DNA from: DAITBA01 sp036824005
GTDB taxonomy: Bacteria; Pseudomonadota; Gammaproteobacteria; Burkholderiales; Rhodocyclaceae
Reading direction: 5' to 3'
Length of the DNA stretch: 64,000 nucleotides
Assembly (NCBI GenBank): GCA_036824005.1
Contig: DAITBA010000020.1
Coordinates: forward strand, 8,104-72,103
A program made the translations under genes and the position numbers. Below, one piece after another: positions 42,957-53,168 of this stretch. Position 1 is the stretch's first letter, and every line of letters starts with the position of its first letter. Under the pieces are notes generated by a model. The model did not search any database, had not been told where the DNA came from, and worked only from the letters and a program-made list of their open reading frames with translations.

Positions 42957-44957
42957 CTACTTGATCACCGGTTTGACGTTGCTTTCCGTTATGCGCGCCA
43001 GGCGCGTTACCAGCTCGTTCCAGTCCACACGGCGATTGTAGCCCAGGATGTTGATCGCCGGGATGCCGCCGCCCTTGACGATGACATATCCGGAGCGATC
43101 CTCCTCGATGCCGCCCATCTGGCAGATTCCCTCGCGCAGCACGCAGCTCACGCCCAGCTTGCTGTAACCGAACTCCTCGAAGAAGCGCAGCACACTGCGC
43201 TGGATCGCCGCCGCGGCGCCGGCCCCGCCGAGCGCCGAAATGTTCTGCACGGCACGCTGGCTGATGCGCTTGGGGTACTCACCCGGGCTGCTGATGACCA
43301 ACGCATCGACATGCTGCGGCCGCCAGCCTGCGAGTTCCAAGTCCTTGAGATAGCCGTCGATGAATCCGGTCATGCTGCCGAAAGAAAAGGTTTCCGTGAG
43401 CTGCCCCAGGTTGATGTTGCGCATCTCGACATCGGCATGCACGCGCGGTACGCGGCCGAAGGGCTCGATGATGCGCAGGTCGGACGCGGCCAGATAGCCG
43501 TCGAAGACCTGGATGATCAACGTACCATCGAGCCGGATGGTTGATTCGCTGTGCGAGACGGTGGGAATGGACGCCGACAATAGCCCAGACATGCGCGGCA
43601 GTCCCAAGGCCGCCGTGAGCCGCGCCATGGACACCGGGTGCAGCGCGCCGCCCACCCGCCAGTTCCATTGATCGCCACGCTTCTCGGCCTGCACGCCGTC
43701 GAGCACCAGTTCGCTGTCGAGCACGGGAATACGCACGCCGGGCAGCGCGACGCTGAACCCGTTCATGGCGATCGGCAGGACGAAAGCCCCGAGCGGAATG
43801 CGCCCGAAGCTGCCGCCGCCGATGCTCAGATTCCCCTGGGTCGGGGCGTCGCGCCGCCACGGGATGTCGCCGCTGATGCTGCGCGCGGCGAATCGGCCTC
43901 GGCCTTCCGCCAGCGATGCATCGGCGAGTCGGACGTGCAGCGCCTGCAGCAAGCCGCTTTCGACGCGCGCCGAGAGTTGCGCCCGGCCGTCGAAGTCGTG
44001 GTGCGGCAGCCCCCGCTGCGCAAGCAGCGGCGCGATCAGCACCGGCGCCACGCGTTTCAGATCGACTTCGTCGGTTTGCACCGAGAAGCTGCGCATGGCC
44101 ATCGCTTCGAGATCGACGCTCACCTCGAAGCCGGCGCGCCCGACGTCGGCAATTTCCGCCCGGCCGTTGGCAACTGAGAGCCTTTTGCCGTCGAGCACGC
44201 CTTCGGCCGTCACGCGCACGCCGCCCTGGGCAATGTAGAACGGCTGGACATAGGCTTCCCCGCTTTCCCAGTCCAGCGCCGAGCGCCACTGCCAGCGGGT
44301 GGCAGTTTGCTCAGCGTCCAGCACAACCTTGGCCGCGATCTTATCGCCCGCCTGAGTGCCGGCGGGATTGTTGAACGACAACTGCGACAAGCGCAATCGC
44401 GCGGCAAGACTTGCCCGTTCGCCGCGAGCCGACCAGCGCACCGTGCCCTCGGCAATGCCGGCCGCCTTGTAGGCTGCAAGTTGCGGCAACAACGCCGCGA
44501 GCCGATCAAGACGCACGTTGTCGAACTGCGCCACCACTTGCCGCGCGTCGCGCTGCAGCTCCATGGTCAGCTGTAGTCGCTCTAGCGCGTTCGGCTGCAG
44601 GACGACTTCCAGGCGCCGCTGCGCCGCAACGTAAGCAAAGCGCAGGGGCAGCGCATCGAGCTTGGGCAGCCTCAGCTCGCCGCGGGGACAGGAAACTTCC
44701 CGCGCTGTCCAGCGCAGCACCGGGCACCGCAGCACGACCTGCGACCACTGTCGTGCACCGATGCGCAACGACCCGATGGCAAGTTCCGCGCCGCCCGCTC
44801 CGAGCGAGCCTGCGCTCAGACGCACGTCGCGGGCGGAAAACAGTGGATGGTCGACGTTTGCCAGTGTCAGCCGGACGTCTTGGGCACCGGCATCGGCAAC
44901 GATGAAAAATGCCAGCGCGGCAAGCAGTCGGCCCGCCCGCCACGCCCAACGCGGCAT
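42957..44957 (-). CDS. ydbH: YdbH-like AsmA-family envelope transport protein
   Basis: A 666-residue protein with one N-terminal membrane helix (residues 5-24) and a long periplasmic beta-rich body with repeated motifs of the AsmA/TamB type; the C-terminal GGIPAINILGYNRRVDWNELVTRL is conserved in YdbH. The E. coli relative is one of three (with TamB and YhdP) that move phospholipids between membranes. It heads ydbH-ynbE-ydbL-exonuclease. It is somewhat shorter than the 879-residue E. coli protein. Confidence 0.85.
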   Translation of the reverse strand: MPRWAWRAGRLLAALAFFIVADAGAQDVRLTLANVDHPLFSARDVRLSAGSLGAGGAELAIGSLRIGARQWSQVVLRCPVLRWTAREVSCPRGELRLPKLDALPLRFAYVAAQRRLEVVLQPNALERLQLTMELQRDARQVVAQFDNVRLDRLAALLPQLAAYKAAGIAEGTVRWSARGERASLAARLRLSQLSFNNPAGTQAGDKIAAKVVLDAEQTATRWQWRSALDWESGEAYVQPFYIAQGGVRVTAEGVLDGKRLSVANGRAEIADVGRAGFEVSVDLEAMAMRSFSVQTDEVDLKRVAPVLIAPLLAQRGLPHHDFDGRAQLSARVESGLLQALHVRLADASLAEGRGRFAARSISGDIPWRRDAPTQGNLSIGGGSFGRIPLGAFVLPIAMNGFSVALPGVRIPVLDSELVLDGVQAEKRGDQWNWRVGGALHPVSMARLTAALGLPRMSGLLSASIPTVSHSESTIRLDGTLIIQVFDGYLAASDLRIIEPFGRVPRVHADVEMRNINLGQLTETFSFGSMTGFIDGYLKDLELAGWRPQHVDALVISSPGEYPKRISQRAVQNISALGGAGAAAAIQRSVLRFFEEFGYSKLGVSCVLREGICQMGGIEEDRSGYVIVKGGGIPAINILGYNRRVDWNELVTRLARITESNVKPVIK

Positions 44958-44973
44958 CGCAGTGCGCGCCGGC

Positions 44974-45873
<900 letters not shown>

Positions 45874-45876
45874 GAC

Positions 45877-46869
45877 TCAGCACTTCAGCATGTGTTGCAC
45901 ATACTTGGACACACCTTCCGCCACCGTGGCGAAGGGCCGTTCATAGCCCGCCTCGCGCAGCGCCGACAGATCCGCCTGAGTAAAACTCTGGTACTTGCCC
46001 TTGAGCGCATCGGGGAACGGTATGTATTCGATAGCGCCCTGGGCACATAGTTCGCCCAGCGATAGGGCCGGCCCGCCCTGCTCGGCGCGGCAGGCGTTCA
46101 CCACGGCCACCGCCACATCGTTGAACGATTGGGCGCGCCCTGTGCCCAGATTGAATATGCCGGAGCTCTGCGGGTGGTCGAGGAAGTGGAGATTGGCTGC
46201 GACGACATCTTCGACGAACACGAAATCGCGTCGCTGCTCGCCGTTGCCATAGCCGCCGCAACCCTCGAAGAGACGAACCCTCCCGTCGGCTTGGTACTGG
46301 TTGAAGAAGTGGTATGCGACCGAGGCCATCCGTCCCTTGTGCTGCTCGCGCGGCCCGTAGACATTGAAGTAGCGAAAGCCGACGACCTGCGACGACGCCT
46401 CGGCAAGCCGGCGGCGCACGATCTGATCGAACAGGAACTTCGAGTAGCCGTACACGTTCAGCGGCGCCTCGCACTCGCGCGACTCTCGAAAAACGCTGCC
46501 GCCGCCATAGACCGAGGCCGACGAAGCGTACAGATAGGGGACCTCCTGATCGATGCAGTAGTCGAGCAACGCCAGGGAGTAGCGGTAGTTGTTCTCCATC
46601 ATGTACTGGCCGTTGGTTTCCATGGTGTCGGAGCAGGCGCCCTGGTGCAGCACCGCCTCGATGAGGGCGTCGAAGTGGCCACTGTCCAGCCGATCGAGGA
46701 ACTCGTGCTTGTCGAGGTAGTCGGCGATCTCGCAGTCGACGATATTTTTGAATTTCTCGGCGCGTGTCAGGTTGTCCACCGCGATGATGTTGGTGATGCC
46801 CCGCCCGTTGAGCGCCCGCACCAGATTCGAGCCGATGAATCCCGCTGCGCCGGTAACAACGTAGTACAT
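45877..46869 (-). CDS. hldD: ADP-L-glycero-D-manno-heptose-6-epimerase
   Basis: A 330-residue NADP-dependent epimerase; the ATG at 46869 (MYYVVTGAAGFIGSN) gives the classical start, with the glycine motif at 7-13. YGYSKFLFDQIV is the catalytic YxxxK, and AVLHQGACSDTMETNG, FRYFNVYGPRE and FNLGTGRAQSFNDVA are HldD-specific. It completes ADP-L-glycero-beta-D-manno-heptose for the LPS inner core. The heptose kinase gene hldE1 lies upstream. Confidence 0.96.
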   Translation of the reverse strand: MYYVVTGAAGFIGSNLVRALNGRGITNIIAVDNLTRAEKFKNIVDCEIADYLDKHEFLDRLDSGHFDALIEAVLHQGACSDTMETNGQYMMENNYRYSLALLDYCIDQEVPYLYASSASVYGGGSVFRESRECEAPLNVYGYSKFLFDQIVRRRLAEASSQVVGFRYFNVYGPREQHKGRMASVAYHFFNQYQADGRVRLFEGCGGYGNGEQRRDFVFVEDVVAANLHFLDHPQSSGIFNLGTGRAQSFNDVAVAVVNACRAEQGGPALSLGELCAQGAIEYIPFPDALKGKYQSFTQADLSALREAGYERPFATVAEGVSKYVQHMLKC

Positions 46870-46974
46870 ATGAATTATGGCAGTGAACCAGCAGTCACAA
46901 GCAACAAGCACGCGCCTTCATCGAATGCCGCGTACCCCCGAAAACGAAGTTCAATCCGCACTGAACGCCGATGA

Positions 46975-47919
46975 CTATCCCACTTCCGTCGCCAACTCGT
47001 CCAGGTGCACCACGGCAGTGCCGAGTTTGCCGACGACGATGCCGGCTGCGCGGTTGGCGATGCGCATGGCATCGGCGACATCGAGGCCGCTGGCCAGCAT
47101 CACCGCCAGGGCCGAAATCACCGTATCGCCGGCGCCGCTGACATCGAATACCTCGCGCGCCCGCGCCGGTTCATGCACGACGCCGGCAGACCGGAAGAGC
47201 GTCATGCCTTCCTCGCTGCGCGTGACCAGCAGCGCGTCCAGACCCAATTCGCCAATCAGTCGCTGCGCCTTCGCCGTCAGCTCCGCGTCGGAAGACCATT
47301 TTCCCACGACCTGACGCAGTTCGGCGCGATTTGGCGTAAGGAGCGTCGCGCCGGCGTAACGGGTGAAATCGTCGCCCTTCGGATCCACCAGAACGGACCT
47401 GCCGGCCGCACGCGCTAGCCGGATCATCTCGGTGATGTGGGTCAGCCCGCCCTTGCCGTAGTCGGACAGGATGACGACATCGCAGCGCGGCAGCAACTGC
47501 TCGAATTCTGCCAGCTTGGCGCGCAGTACCTCGTGCGCCGGCCAGTTCTCGAAATCGATACGCAGCAGCTGCTGCTGCCGGCCGACGACGCGCAGTTTGA
47601 TCGTCGTGGCCAGCTCCGCATCCTCGTGCAAGCTGGTCTGGATGCCTTCCGCGGCAAGCAAGCGCTCGATAGAGTGCCCTGCCTCGTCGGCACCGACCAC
47701 GGAGAGCAGCATCACCTGGGCACCCAACGAGGCAGCATTGCGGGCGACGTTGGCCGCGCCGCCAAGGCGCTCTTCCGAGCGCTCGACCTTCACCACCGGC
47801 ACAGGCGCCTCGGGCGAAATGCGGCTCACCTCGCCGAACCAGTAGCGGTCCAGCATGACATCGCCGACCACGAGCACGCGCGCTTTCGAGGTGTCGGGCA
47901 AACGCAAAACCGCTCCCAC
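46975..47919 (-). CDS. rfaE1: D-glycero-beta-D-manno-heptose-7-phosphate kinase
   Basis: A 314-residue PfkB-family kinase, from the GTG at 47919, 2 bases after the ugd stop. RVLVVGDVMLDRYWFGEVSRISPEAPVPVV is the HldE N-terminal half, and FDVSGAGDTVISALAVMLA is the PfkB active site with the catalytic Asp. The adenylyltransferase half of the E. coli fusion HldE is absent, so an RfaE2 must be encoded elsewhere. It phosphorylates heptose-7-phosphate at O1. Confidence 0.94.
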   Translation of the reverse strand: MGAVLRLPDTSKARVLVVGDVMLDRYWFGEVSRISPEAPVPVVKVERSEERLGGAANVARNAASLGAQVMLLSVVGADEAGHSIERLLAAEGIQTSLHEDAELATTIKLRVVGRQQQLLRIDFENWPAHEVLRAKLAEFEQLLPRCDVVILSDYGKGGLTHITEMIRLARAAGRSVLVDPKGDDFTRYAGATLLTPNRAELRQVVGKWSSDAELTAKAQRLIGELGLDALLVTRSEEGMTLFRSAGVVHEPARAREVFDVSGAGDTVISALAVMLASGLDVADAMRIANRAAGIVVGKLGTAVVHLDELATEVG

Positions 47920-47921
47920 GT

Positions 47922-49244
47922 CTAGCCCCGGCCGATGCCGTAATACTGAAAGCCGGCGCCGCGCACGTGCGCGGGGTCGTAAAGATTGCGGCCATCGACT
48001 ATAACTGGTGACTTGAGCTGGGCCTTGATCGCTTCGAAATCCGGGCTGCGGAATTCCTTCCACTCGGTGGCGATCACCAGGGCATCGGCGCCCGGCAGCG
48101 CCGCCATGGGTACGTCGGCATAGCTCACGCGTGGCTCGTCGCCGTAGATGCGCTTGGCCTCGCTCATCGCCGCCGGGTCATAGGCGCGCACGTGTGCGCC
48201 GCGCTCGAGCAGCTCGGCGATGAGGGCGCGGCTGGGCGCCTCGCGCATGTCATCGGTATTGGGCTTGAAGGCCAGTCCCCACAGGGCAATGCGCCGGCCG
48301 GTCAGGTTCGGGCCGAAGTGGGCGACGAGTTTGCGCGCCAGCACGCGCTTCTGCGATTCGTTTGCGCGTTCCACCGCCTTGAGGATGGACAGTTCCCCGT
48401 CCACCTCGTGGGCGGTGCGGATCAGCGCTTTCACGTCTTTAGGAAAGCAGGAGCCGCCGTAACCGCAGCCCGGGTAGAGGAAGTGATAGCCGATGCGCGG
48501 ATCCGAACCGATGCCCTGGCGCACCAGCTCGATGTCGGCGCCGAGCTTCTCGGCCAGATTGGCCATCTCGTTCATGAAGGAGATGCGTGTTGCCAGCATG
48601 GCATTGGCGGCGTACTTCGTCAGCTCTGCAGAGCGCACGTCCATGACGATCAGGCGCTCGTGGTTGCGCTGAAACGGCGCATAAATCTTGCGCATGATAT
48701 CCGTGGCGCGCGCATCCTCGGCGCCGATGATGATGCGATCCGGACGCATGAAGTCCTCGACCGCCGCGCCTTCCTTGAGAAACTCCGGGTTCGACACGAC
48801 ACTGAATTCGGTCCTCAAGCCTCGCTGCGCCAGCTCCTCGGCTACGGTGGCGCGCACCAGATCGGCCGTGCCCACGGGAACCGTGGACTTGTCCACGATC
48901 AGGCGGTAGCCGTCCATGAGGCGGCCGATGTTGCGCGCCGCCTCCTGCACGTGCTTGAGATCTGCCGAGCCGTCCTCGTCGGGCGGTGTGCCGACGGCGA
49001 TGAACTGGACGACGCCATGGCGCACGGCCTGGCCGATGCCGGTGGTGAAATGCAGACGTCCTGCCGCACGGTTGCGTGCCACCATCTCCTGCAGGCCGGG
49101 CTCGTGGATGGGGATTCCGCCTTCATTGAGGATGCGGATCTTTTCCTCGCTCACGTCGAGGCAGAGGACGTCGTTGCCGACCTCTGCCAGACAGGCGCCG
49201 CTTACCAGGCCGACGTAGCCCGTGCCGACGACGGTAATCTTCAT
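47922..49244 (-). CDS. ugd: UDP-glucose 6-dehydrogenase
   Basis: A 440-residue enzyme; the ATG at 49244 opens MKITVVGTGYVGLVSGACLA (NAD-binding GxGxxG, residues 7-12). ATRISFMNEMANLAE and GYGGSCFPKDV with the catalytic cysteine follow, then the C-terminal domain (WGLAFKPNTDDMREAPS). It oxidises UDP-glucose to UDP-glucuronate for polysaccharide or LPS decoration. Coupled with hldE1 downstream. Confidence 0.96.
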   Translation of the reverse strand: MKITVVGTGYVGLVSGACLAEVGNDVLCLDVSEEKIRILNEGGIPIHEPGLQEMVARNRAAGRLHFTTGIGQAVRHGVVQFIAVGTPPDEDGSADLKHVQEAARNIGRLMDGYRLIVDKSTVPVGTADLVRATVAEELAQRGLRTEFSVVSNPEFLKEGAAVEDFMRPDRIIIGAEDARATDIMRKIYAPFQRNHERLIVMDVRSAELTKYAANAMLATRISFMNEMANLAEKLGADIELVRQGIGSDPRIGYHFLYPGCGYGGSCFPKDVKALIRTAHEVDGELSILKAVERANESQKRVLARKLVAHFGPNLTGRRIALWGLAFKPNTDDMREAPSRALIAELLERGAHVRAYDPAAMSEAKRIYGDEPRVSYADVPMAALPGADALVIATEWKEFRSPDFEAIKAQLKSPVIVDGRNLYDPAHVRGAGFQYYGIGRG

Positions 49245-49404
49245 GCAGGCTCCCAAATAGCCGTGAAAGTCGAGTGGTCGCGGATCCGCGGCTGGACTGC
49301 CCCGTTCGCATCAATGCGCTGCGAGCAAGCATGCCGGGCCCGCACCCGCTGCGAAGCGCCGAGCCTGTCCTTCAGATTTTCCCCCTTGCTCGTCACGCCA
49401 CCCA

Positions 49405-50580
49405 TCACGGTGTCAAGTCGTATTCCTCCGTACGCTTCGGAGGATAGGTCTCCCAGCCGCCGCAGGCCGGGCAGCGCCAATAGAACTGGCGCGCCTTGAA
49501 GCCACAGTTGTCGCAGCGATAGCGCGCGACGCGACGCGTGTGGTTGTGGATCAGATTCTTCATCATCTCCAGATCCTGGCGCCGCTCCGGCGGTGCTGCC
49601 AGAAGCTGTGCTTCCAACAGCTTGTCTAGTCCAAGGAGCGTCGGATTGCGCCGCAGTTCGTCGCGCACCAGCTCGTAGGCGGCATCCGCGCCATGCGCTT
49701 CGAGCTGCCACTGAAACACTGCATCGAGCAGATCCAGAGACGGATGATGCTCCAGATAGCCGCTCAGCAACTGCAGCCCCTGCTCGTGCCGATCGAGTTT
49801 CCGGTAGGCCTCCATGAGCCGCCCGGCGACGAGGGCAAGATAGACGGGATTCTGGTGCTCGACCCGCTTCCAGGTGGCGACGGCGGCATCCATATCTCCC
49901 TTGCCCGCCTGCAGGTCGCCGAGGAGAATGGAGGCCCGCACGCACTTGCGGTTGATGGCGAGGGCTTCGTCGAGCAGGCGCCGTGCCTCCTCGGGGCGGG
50001 AGTGAGTGATCTCGCTTGCCGCCATTTCGCAATAGAAGTTGGCGATTTCCTTCTGCCACAGATGGCCGGAGTGATCGGGCAGCTCGCGAGCGATTTCGAT
50101 GGCCTTGGCCCACTCCTTTTCCTGCTGGTAGATCTCGAGCAGAAACTTGAGGGCATTCTCGTCCAGCGCCGAGCCGCGCAAGCGACGGAACGCGTCTTCG
50201 GCGCGATCCAGCAATCCCGCTTTGAGATAGTCCTGGCCCAGCGCGTCCAGGGCCTGCAGGCGTTGGTCGTCGCGCAGATCGGCACGATCCACGAGATTCT
50301 GGTGCATGCGGATGGCACGGTCGGTCTCGCCACGGCGGCGAAACAGATTGCCAAGGGCGAAGTGCAGTTCGATGGTTTGCGGATCCACCTTCACCGCCTC
50401 GATGAAGGCTTCGATCGCCTGGTCCGGCTGTTCATTGAGGAGGAAGTTCAGCCCCTTGAAGTAAGAGCGCGGCAGGGTGCGGGATTCGCGCACGAGATGC
50501 CGGATGTCGATGCGTGCCGCCACCCACCCAAGGGCAAAGAACAGCGGAATCGCCAGCAGCCACCAGAGCTCGAAGTCCAT
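49405..50580 (-). CDS. lapB: LPS assembly protein LapB (YciM)
   Basis: A 391-residue protein with one N-terminal membrane helix (MDFELWWLLAIPLFFALGWV), many TPR repeats (about 65-340) and a C-terminal rubredoxin-like knuckle CDNCGFKARQFYWRCPACGGW. The family tunes LPS synthesis by presenting LpxC to FtsH. It starts 12 bases after lapA. Confidence 0.95.
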   Translation of the reverse strand: MDFELWWLLAIPLFFALGWVAARIDIRHLVRESRTLPRSYFKGLNFLLNEQPDQAIEAFIEAVKVDPQTIELHFALGNLFRRRGETDRAIRMHQNLVDRADLRDDQRLQALDALGQDYLKAGLLDRAEDAFRRLRGSALDENALKFLLEIYQQEKEWAKAIEIARELPDHSGHLWQKEIANFYCEMAASEITHSRPEEARRLLDEALAINRKCVRASILLGDLQAGKGDMDAAVATWKRVEHQNPVYLALVAGRLMEAYRKLDRHEQGLQLLSGYLEHHPSLDLLDAVFQWQLEAHGADAAYELVRDELRRNPTLLGLDKLLEAQLLAAPPERRQDLEMMKNLIHNHTRRVARYRCDNCGFKARQFYWRCPACGGWETYPPKRTEEYDLTP

Positions 50581-50592
50581 CCGCGAATCCGG

Positions 50593-50886
50593 TTAGAGAA
50601 CGGAATCGCCCACTCTGGGAGCGATGCGCTCGGACATTGCCCCCGTTCGCTCCTGGTCGCGGCGCAATTGCACAAGCTCGTGACGCTGGCGAAACAGGGT
50701 GGTGAGCAGAGCGGTCAATCCGACGGCCGCGCCGGCGGCAAAGCAAATCAGCATCACCATCACCAACGGTACCTGCCAGCTCGCGCCGAGGAACAGGCGC
50801 ACCGTGACGACATCGCTGTTCTTGACCGCAATGCCAAGCAGAACGACGAAAACGGCAATGCGCGCCACCCAGATCAAAAATCGCAT
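50593..50886 (-). CDS. lapA: LapA family small membrane protein
   Basis: A 97-residue protein with two membrane helices (about 3-21 and 37-59), DUF1049/YciS family. It acts with LapB in LPS assembly and co-purifies with it in E. coli. The C-terminal part is a polar helix. Confidence 0.92.
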   Translation of the reverse strand: MRFLIWVARIAVFVVLLGIAVKNSDVVTVRLFLGASWQVPLVMVMLICFAAGAAVGLTALLTTLFRQRHELVQLRRDQERTGAMSERIAPRVGDSVL

Positions 50887-50967
50887 AGGTCGAAGGACGC
50901 CGCAAACCGGCGCGAGCGCCGTTCGGCGCCCGGATCACTGAGCAACGAAGCGTCCCGTGCCGGCGAC

Positions 50968-50989
50968 AAAAAAGGCGGCACCTGCCGCC
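50968..50989 (-). terminator. Terminator after ihfB
   Basis: On the minus strand GGCGGC (50989-50984) pairs with GCCGCC (50979-50974) around AGGT and is followed by TTTTTT. It separates the rpsA-ihfB transcript from lapA-lapB, which would need a promoter in 50887-50967. Confidence 0.8.
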
Positions 50990-51032
50990 CCGTCGATGCC
51001 TGCGCTGCCATCGCGCCCCTGGTCCCCCGGTT

Positions 51033-51317
51033 TCAAGGACGCTGGTCGACGCGCTCGCGCAGCTCCTTGCCCGCCTTGAAATGGGGCACGTGCTTTTCTG
51101 GCACGAGCACCTTGTCGCCGGACTTGGGATTGCGCCCGACACGCGGCGGCCGATAGTTGAGCGAGAAGCTGCCGAAACCGCGGATCTCGATGCGATCGCC
51201 GCGCGCCAGGCTTGCGGTCATCGCATCGAGGATCATCTTCACCGCGTAGTCGGCATCCTTCGCCACGAGCTGCGGGAAGCGCAGCGCGAGCTTGTTGATG
51301 AGCTCCGACTTGGTCAT
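51033..51317 (-). CDS. ihfB: Integration host factor subunit beta
   Basis: A 94-residue HU/IHF-family protein (MTKSELINKLALRFPQLVAKD) with the arm RGFGSFSLNYRPPRVGRNPKSG. It follows rpsA, a conserved order, and pairs with IhfA. Confidence 0.97.
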   Translation of the reverse strand: MTKSELINKLALRFPQLVAKDADYAVKMILDAMTASLARGDRIEIRGFGSFSLNYRPPRVGRNPKSGDKVLVPEKHVPHFKAGKELRERVDQRP

Positions 51318-51332
51318 GGAAGGCCTGAGTAA

Positions 51333-53042
51333 CTATTGTTGTGGGTTGCCGAGCTTTGCCTTAAGCAGCGCGCCCAGGTTGGTCGTGCCGCTCGCCGCGG
51401 AGCTCTCGCTCTGCAGCTTCTGCATCGCTTCGTTCTGCTCGGCCTGGTCTTTGGCTTTGATCGACAGGTTAATGCCGCGCGACTTGCGGTCGACGTTGAT
51501 GATCATCGCCTCGATGCTGTCGCCTTCCTTGAGCACGTTGCGCAGGTCCTCGACCCGCTCGCGTGCCGCCTCGGATGCCCGCAGATAACCTTCCACCTCC
51601 CCATCCAGCGCGATCACAGCGCCCTTGGCATCCACGCTCTTGACGGTACCCTTGACAACGCTGTTCTTGTCGTGTGTGGCGATGTAGTTGGTGAACGGAT
51701 CGCCTTCCAGCTGCTTGATGCCGAGCGAGATGCGCTCGCGCTCGACGTCGATCGCCAGTACCACCGCCTCGATCTCGTCACCCTTCTTGTAGTTGCGCAC
51801 GGCCTCTTCGCCCGGCAAGGACCATGACAGATCGGATAAATGCACCAGACCGTCGATGCCGCCCGACAGGCCGATGAACACGCCGAAGTCGGTGATGGAC
51901 TTGATCTGGCCGCGCACCTTGTCGCCCTTCTTGTTGTTCATGGCGAAGTCTTCCCACGGGTTGGGCATGCACTGCTTCATGCCCAGGGAAATGCGCCGCC
52001 GATCCTCATCGATCTCGAGAATCATGACCTCGACCTCGTCGCCCAGTTGAACCACCTTGGACGGATGAACGTTCTTGTTCGTCCAGTCCATCTCGGAGAC
52101 ATGCACCAGACCCTCGATACCCTGCTCGACCTCCACGAAGGCGCCATAGTCGGTAAGGTTGGTGACCTTGCCGAACAGGCGCGTGCCCTGCGGATAGCGG
52201 CGCGAGATGCCGACCCACGGGTCTTCGCCGAGCTGCTTCAGGCCCAGGGAGACGCGGTTCTTCTCCTGGTCGAACTTGAGCACCTTGGCTTCCACTTCCT
52301 GGCCGACCTGCAGCACCTCCGACGGGTGACGCACGCGCCGCCACGCAAGATCGGTAATGTGCAGCAGGCCGTCAATGCCGCCGAGATCGACGAACGCGCC
52401 GTAGTCAGTGATATTTTTGACGATACCCTTGACGACAGTGCCTTCCTTGAGGCTCGCCAGCAGCGCTTCGCGCTCTTCGCCCTGGGTTGCTTCGAGCACC
52501 GCGCGGCGCGACAGCACGACGTTGTTACGCTTGCGGTCGAGCTTGATGACCTTGAATTCGTATTCCTTGCCCTCGTAGGGTGTGGTGTCCTTGACGGGGC
52601 GTGTGTCCACCAGGGAGCCCGGCAGGAAGGCGCGGATGCCATTTGTCATGACCGTCAGGCCGCCCTTGACCTTGCCGGTAATGACGCCCTTGACCAGCGT
52701 GCCGTCGTTCAGCGCCTTGTCGAGATCGTTCCATGCGGCGATGCGCTTGGCCTTCTCGCGACTCAGGCGCGTTTCGCCGAAGCCGTCCTCCAGCATTTCG
52801 ATGGCGACGCTGACATAGTCGCCGGACTTGACCTCGACTTCGCCCCGATCGTTGCGGAACTCCTCCACGGGGATAAAGCTCTCCGACTTCAGCCCGGCAT
52901 TGACGACGACGTGATTCTGATCGACGCGCACGACCTCGGCGGTAATCACCTCGCCGGCGCGCATCTCCTGGCGCGACAGGCTTTCTTCGAACAGGGCGGC
53001 AAAACTTTCCTGCAACGGTACAGCGGAAGTAGCAGTGGACAT
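51333..53042 (-). CDS. rpsA: 30S ribosomal protein S1
   Basis: A 569-residue protein from the ATG at 53042, with six S1 RNA-binding domains (about 35-100, 118-185, 205-275, 290-360, 375-450, 465-535). MSTATSAVPLQESFAALFEE is the usual start. It binds mRNA at the ribosome. A short hairpin lies just before its ribosome site. Confidence 0.97.
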   Translation of the reverse strand: MSTATSAVPLQESFAALFEESLSRQEMRAGEVITAEVVRVDQNHVVVNAGLKSESFIPVEEFRNDRGEVEVKSGDYVSVAIEMLEDGFGETRLSREKAKRIAAWNDLDKALNDGTLVKGVITGKVKGGLTVMTNGIRAFLPGSLVDTRPVKDTTPYEGKEYEFKVIKLDRKRNNVVLSRRAVLEATQGEEREALLASLKEGTVVKGIVKNITDYGAFVDLGGIDGLLHITDLAWRRVRHPSEVLQVGQEVEAKVLKFDQEKNRVSLGLKQLGEDPWVGISRRYPQGTRLFGKVTNLTDYGAFVEVEQGIEGLVHVSEMDWTNKNVHPSKVVQLGDEVEVMILEIDEDRRRISLGMKQCMPNPWEDFAMNNKKGDKVRGQIKSITDFGVFIGLSGGIDGLVHLSDLSWSLPGEEAVRNYKKGDEIEAVVLAIDVERERISLGIKQLEGDPFTNYIATHDKNSVVKGTVKSVDAKGAVIALDGEVEGYLRASEAARERVEDLRNVLKEGDSIEAMIINVDRKSRGINLSIKAKDQAEQNEAMQKLQSESSAASGTTNLGALLKAKLGNPQQ

Positions 53043-53053
53043 AGGTAACCTGG

Positions 53054-53069
53054 GCCGTATCGCTACGGC
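53054..53069 (-). promoter_or_regulatory. Hairpin just before the rpsA ribosome-binding region
   Basis: On the minus strand, GCCGTA-GCGA-TACGGC forms a 6-bp stem with a GNRA-type tetraloop, ending 11 bases before the ATG. In other bacteria S1 regulates its own translation through leader hairpins; a similar role here is inference. Confidence 0.4.
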
Positions 53070-53168
53070 ATAACGATTCAAACTGCCGCCCTTCCCGCTC
53101 CCGCGACCTTCAGGCAGGCCGCCCCAGCAGCAGAAGTGCGACTCCCATCGCCCGACCGGTATCGGCGG

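Noticed and set aside
48192..49499. 435-residue plus-strand frame opposite ugd
   Set aside because: Third-position GC effect; ugd carries all catalytic motifs.
51840..53048. 402-residue plus-strand frame opposite rpsA
   Set aside because: Shadow of the S1 repeats; composition is Leu/His/Asp-rich without family motifs.
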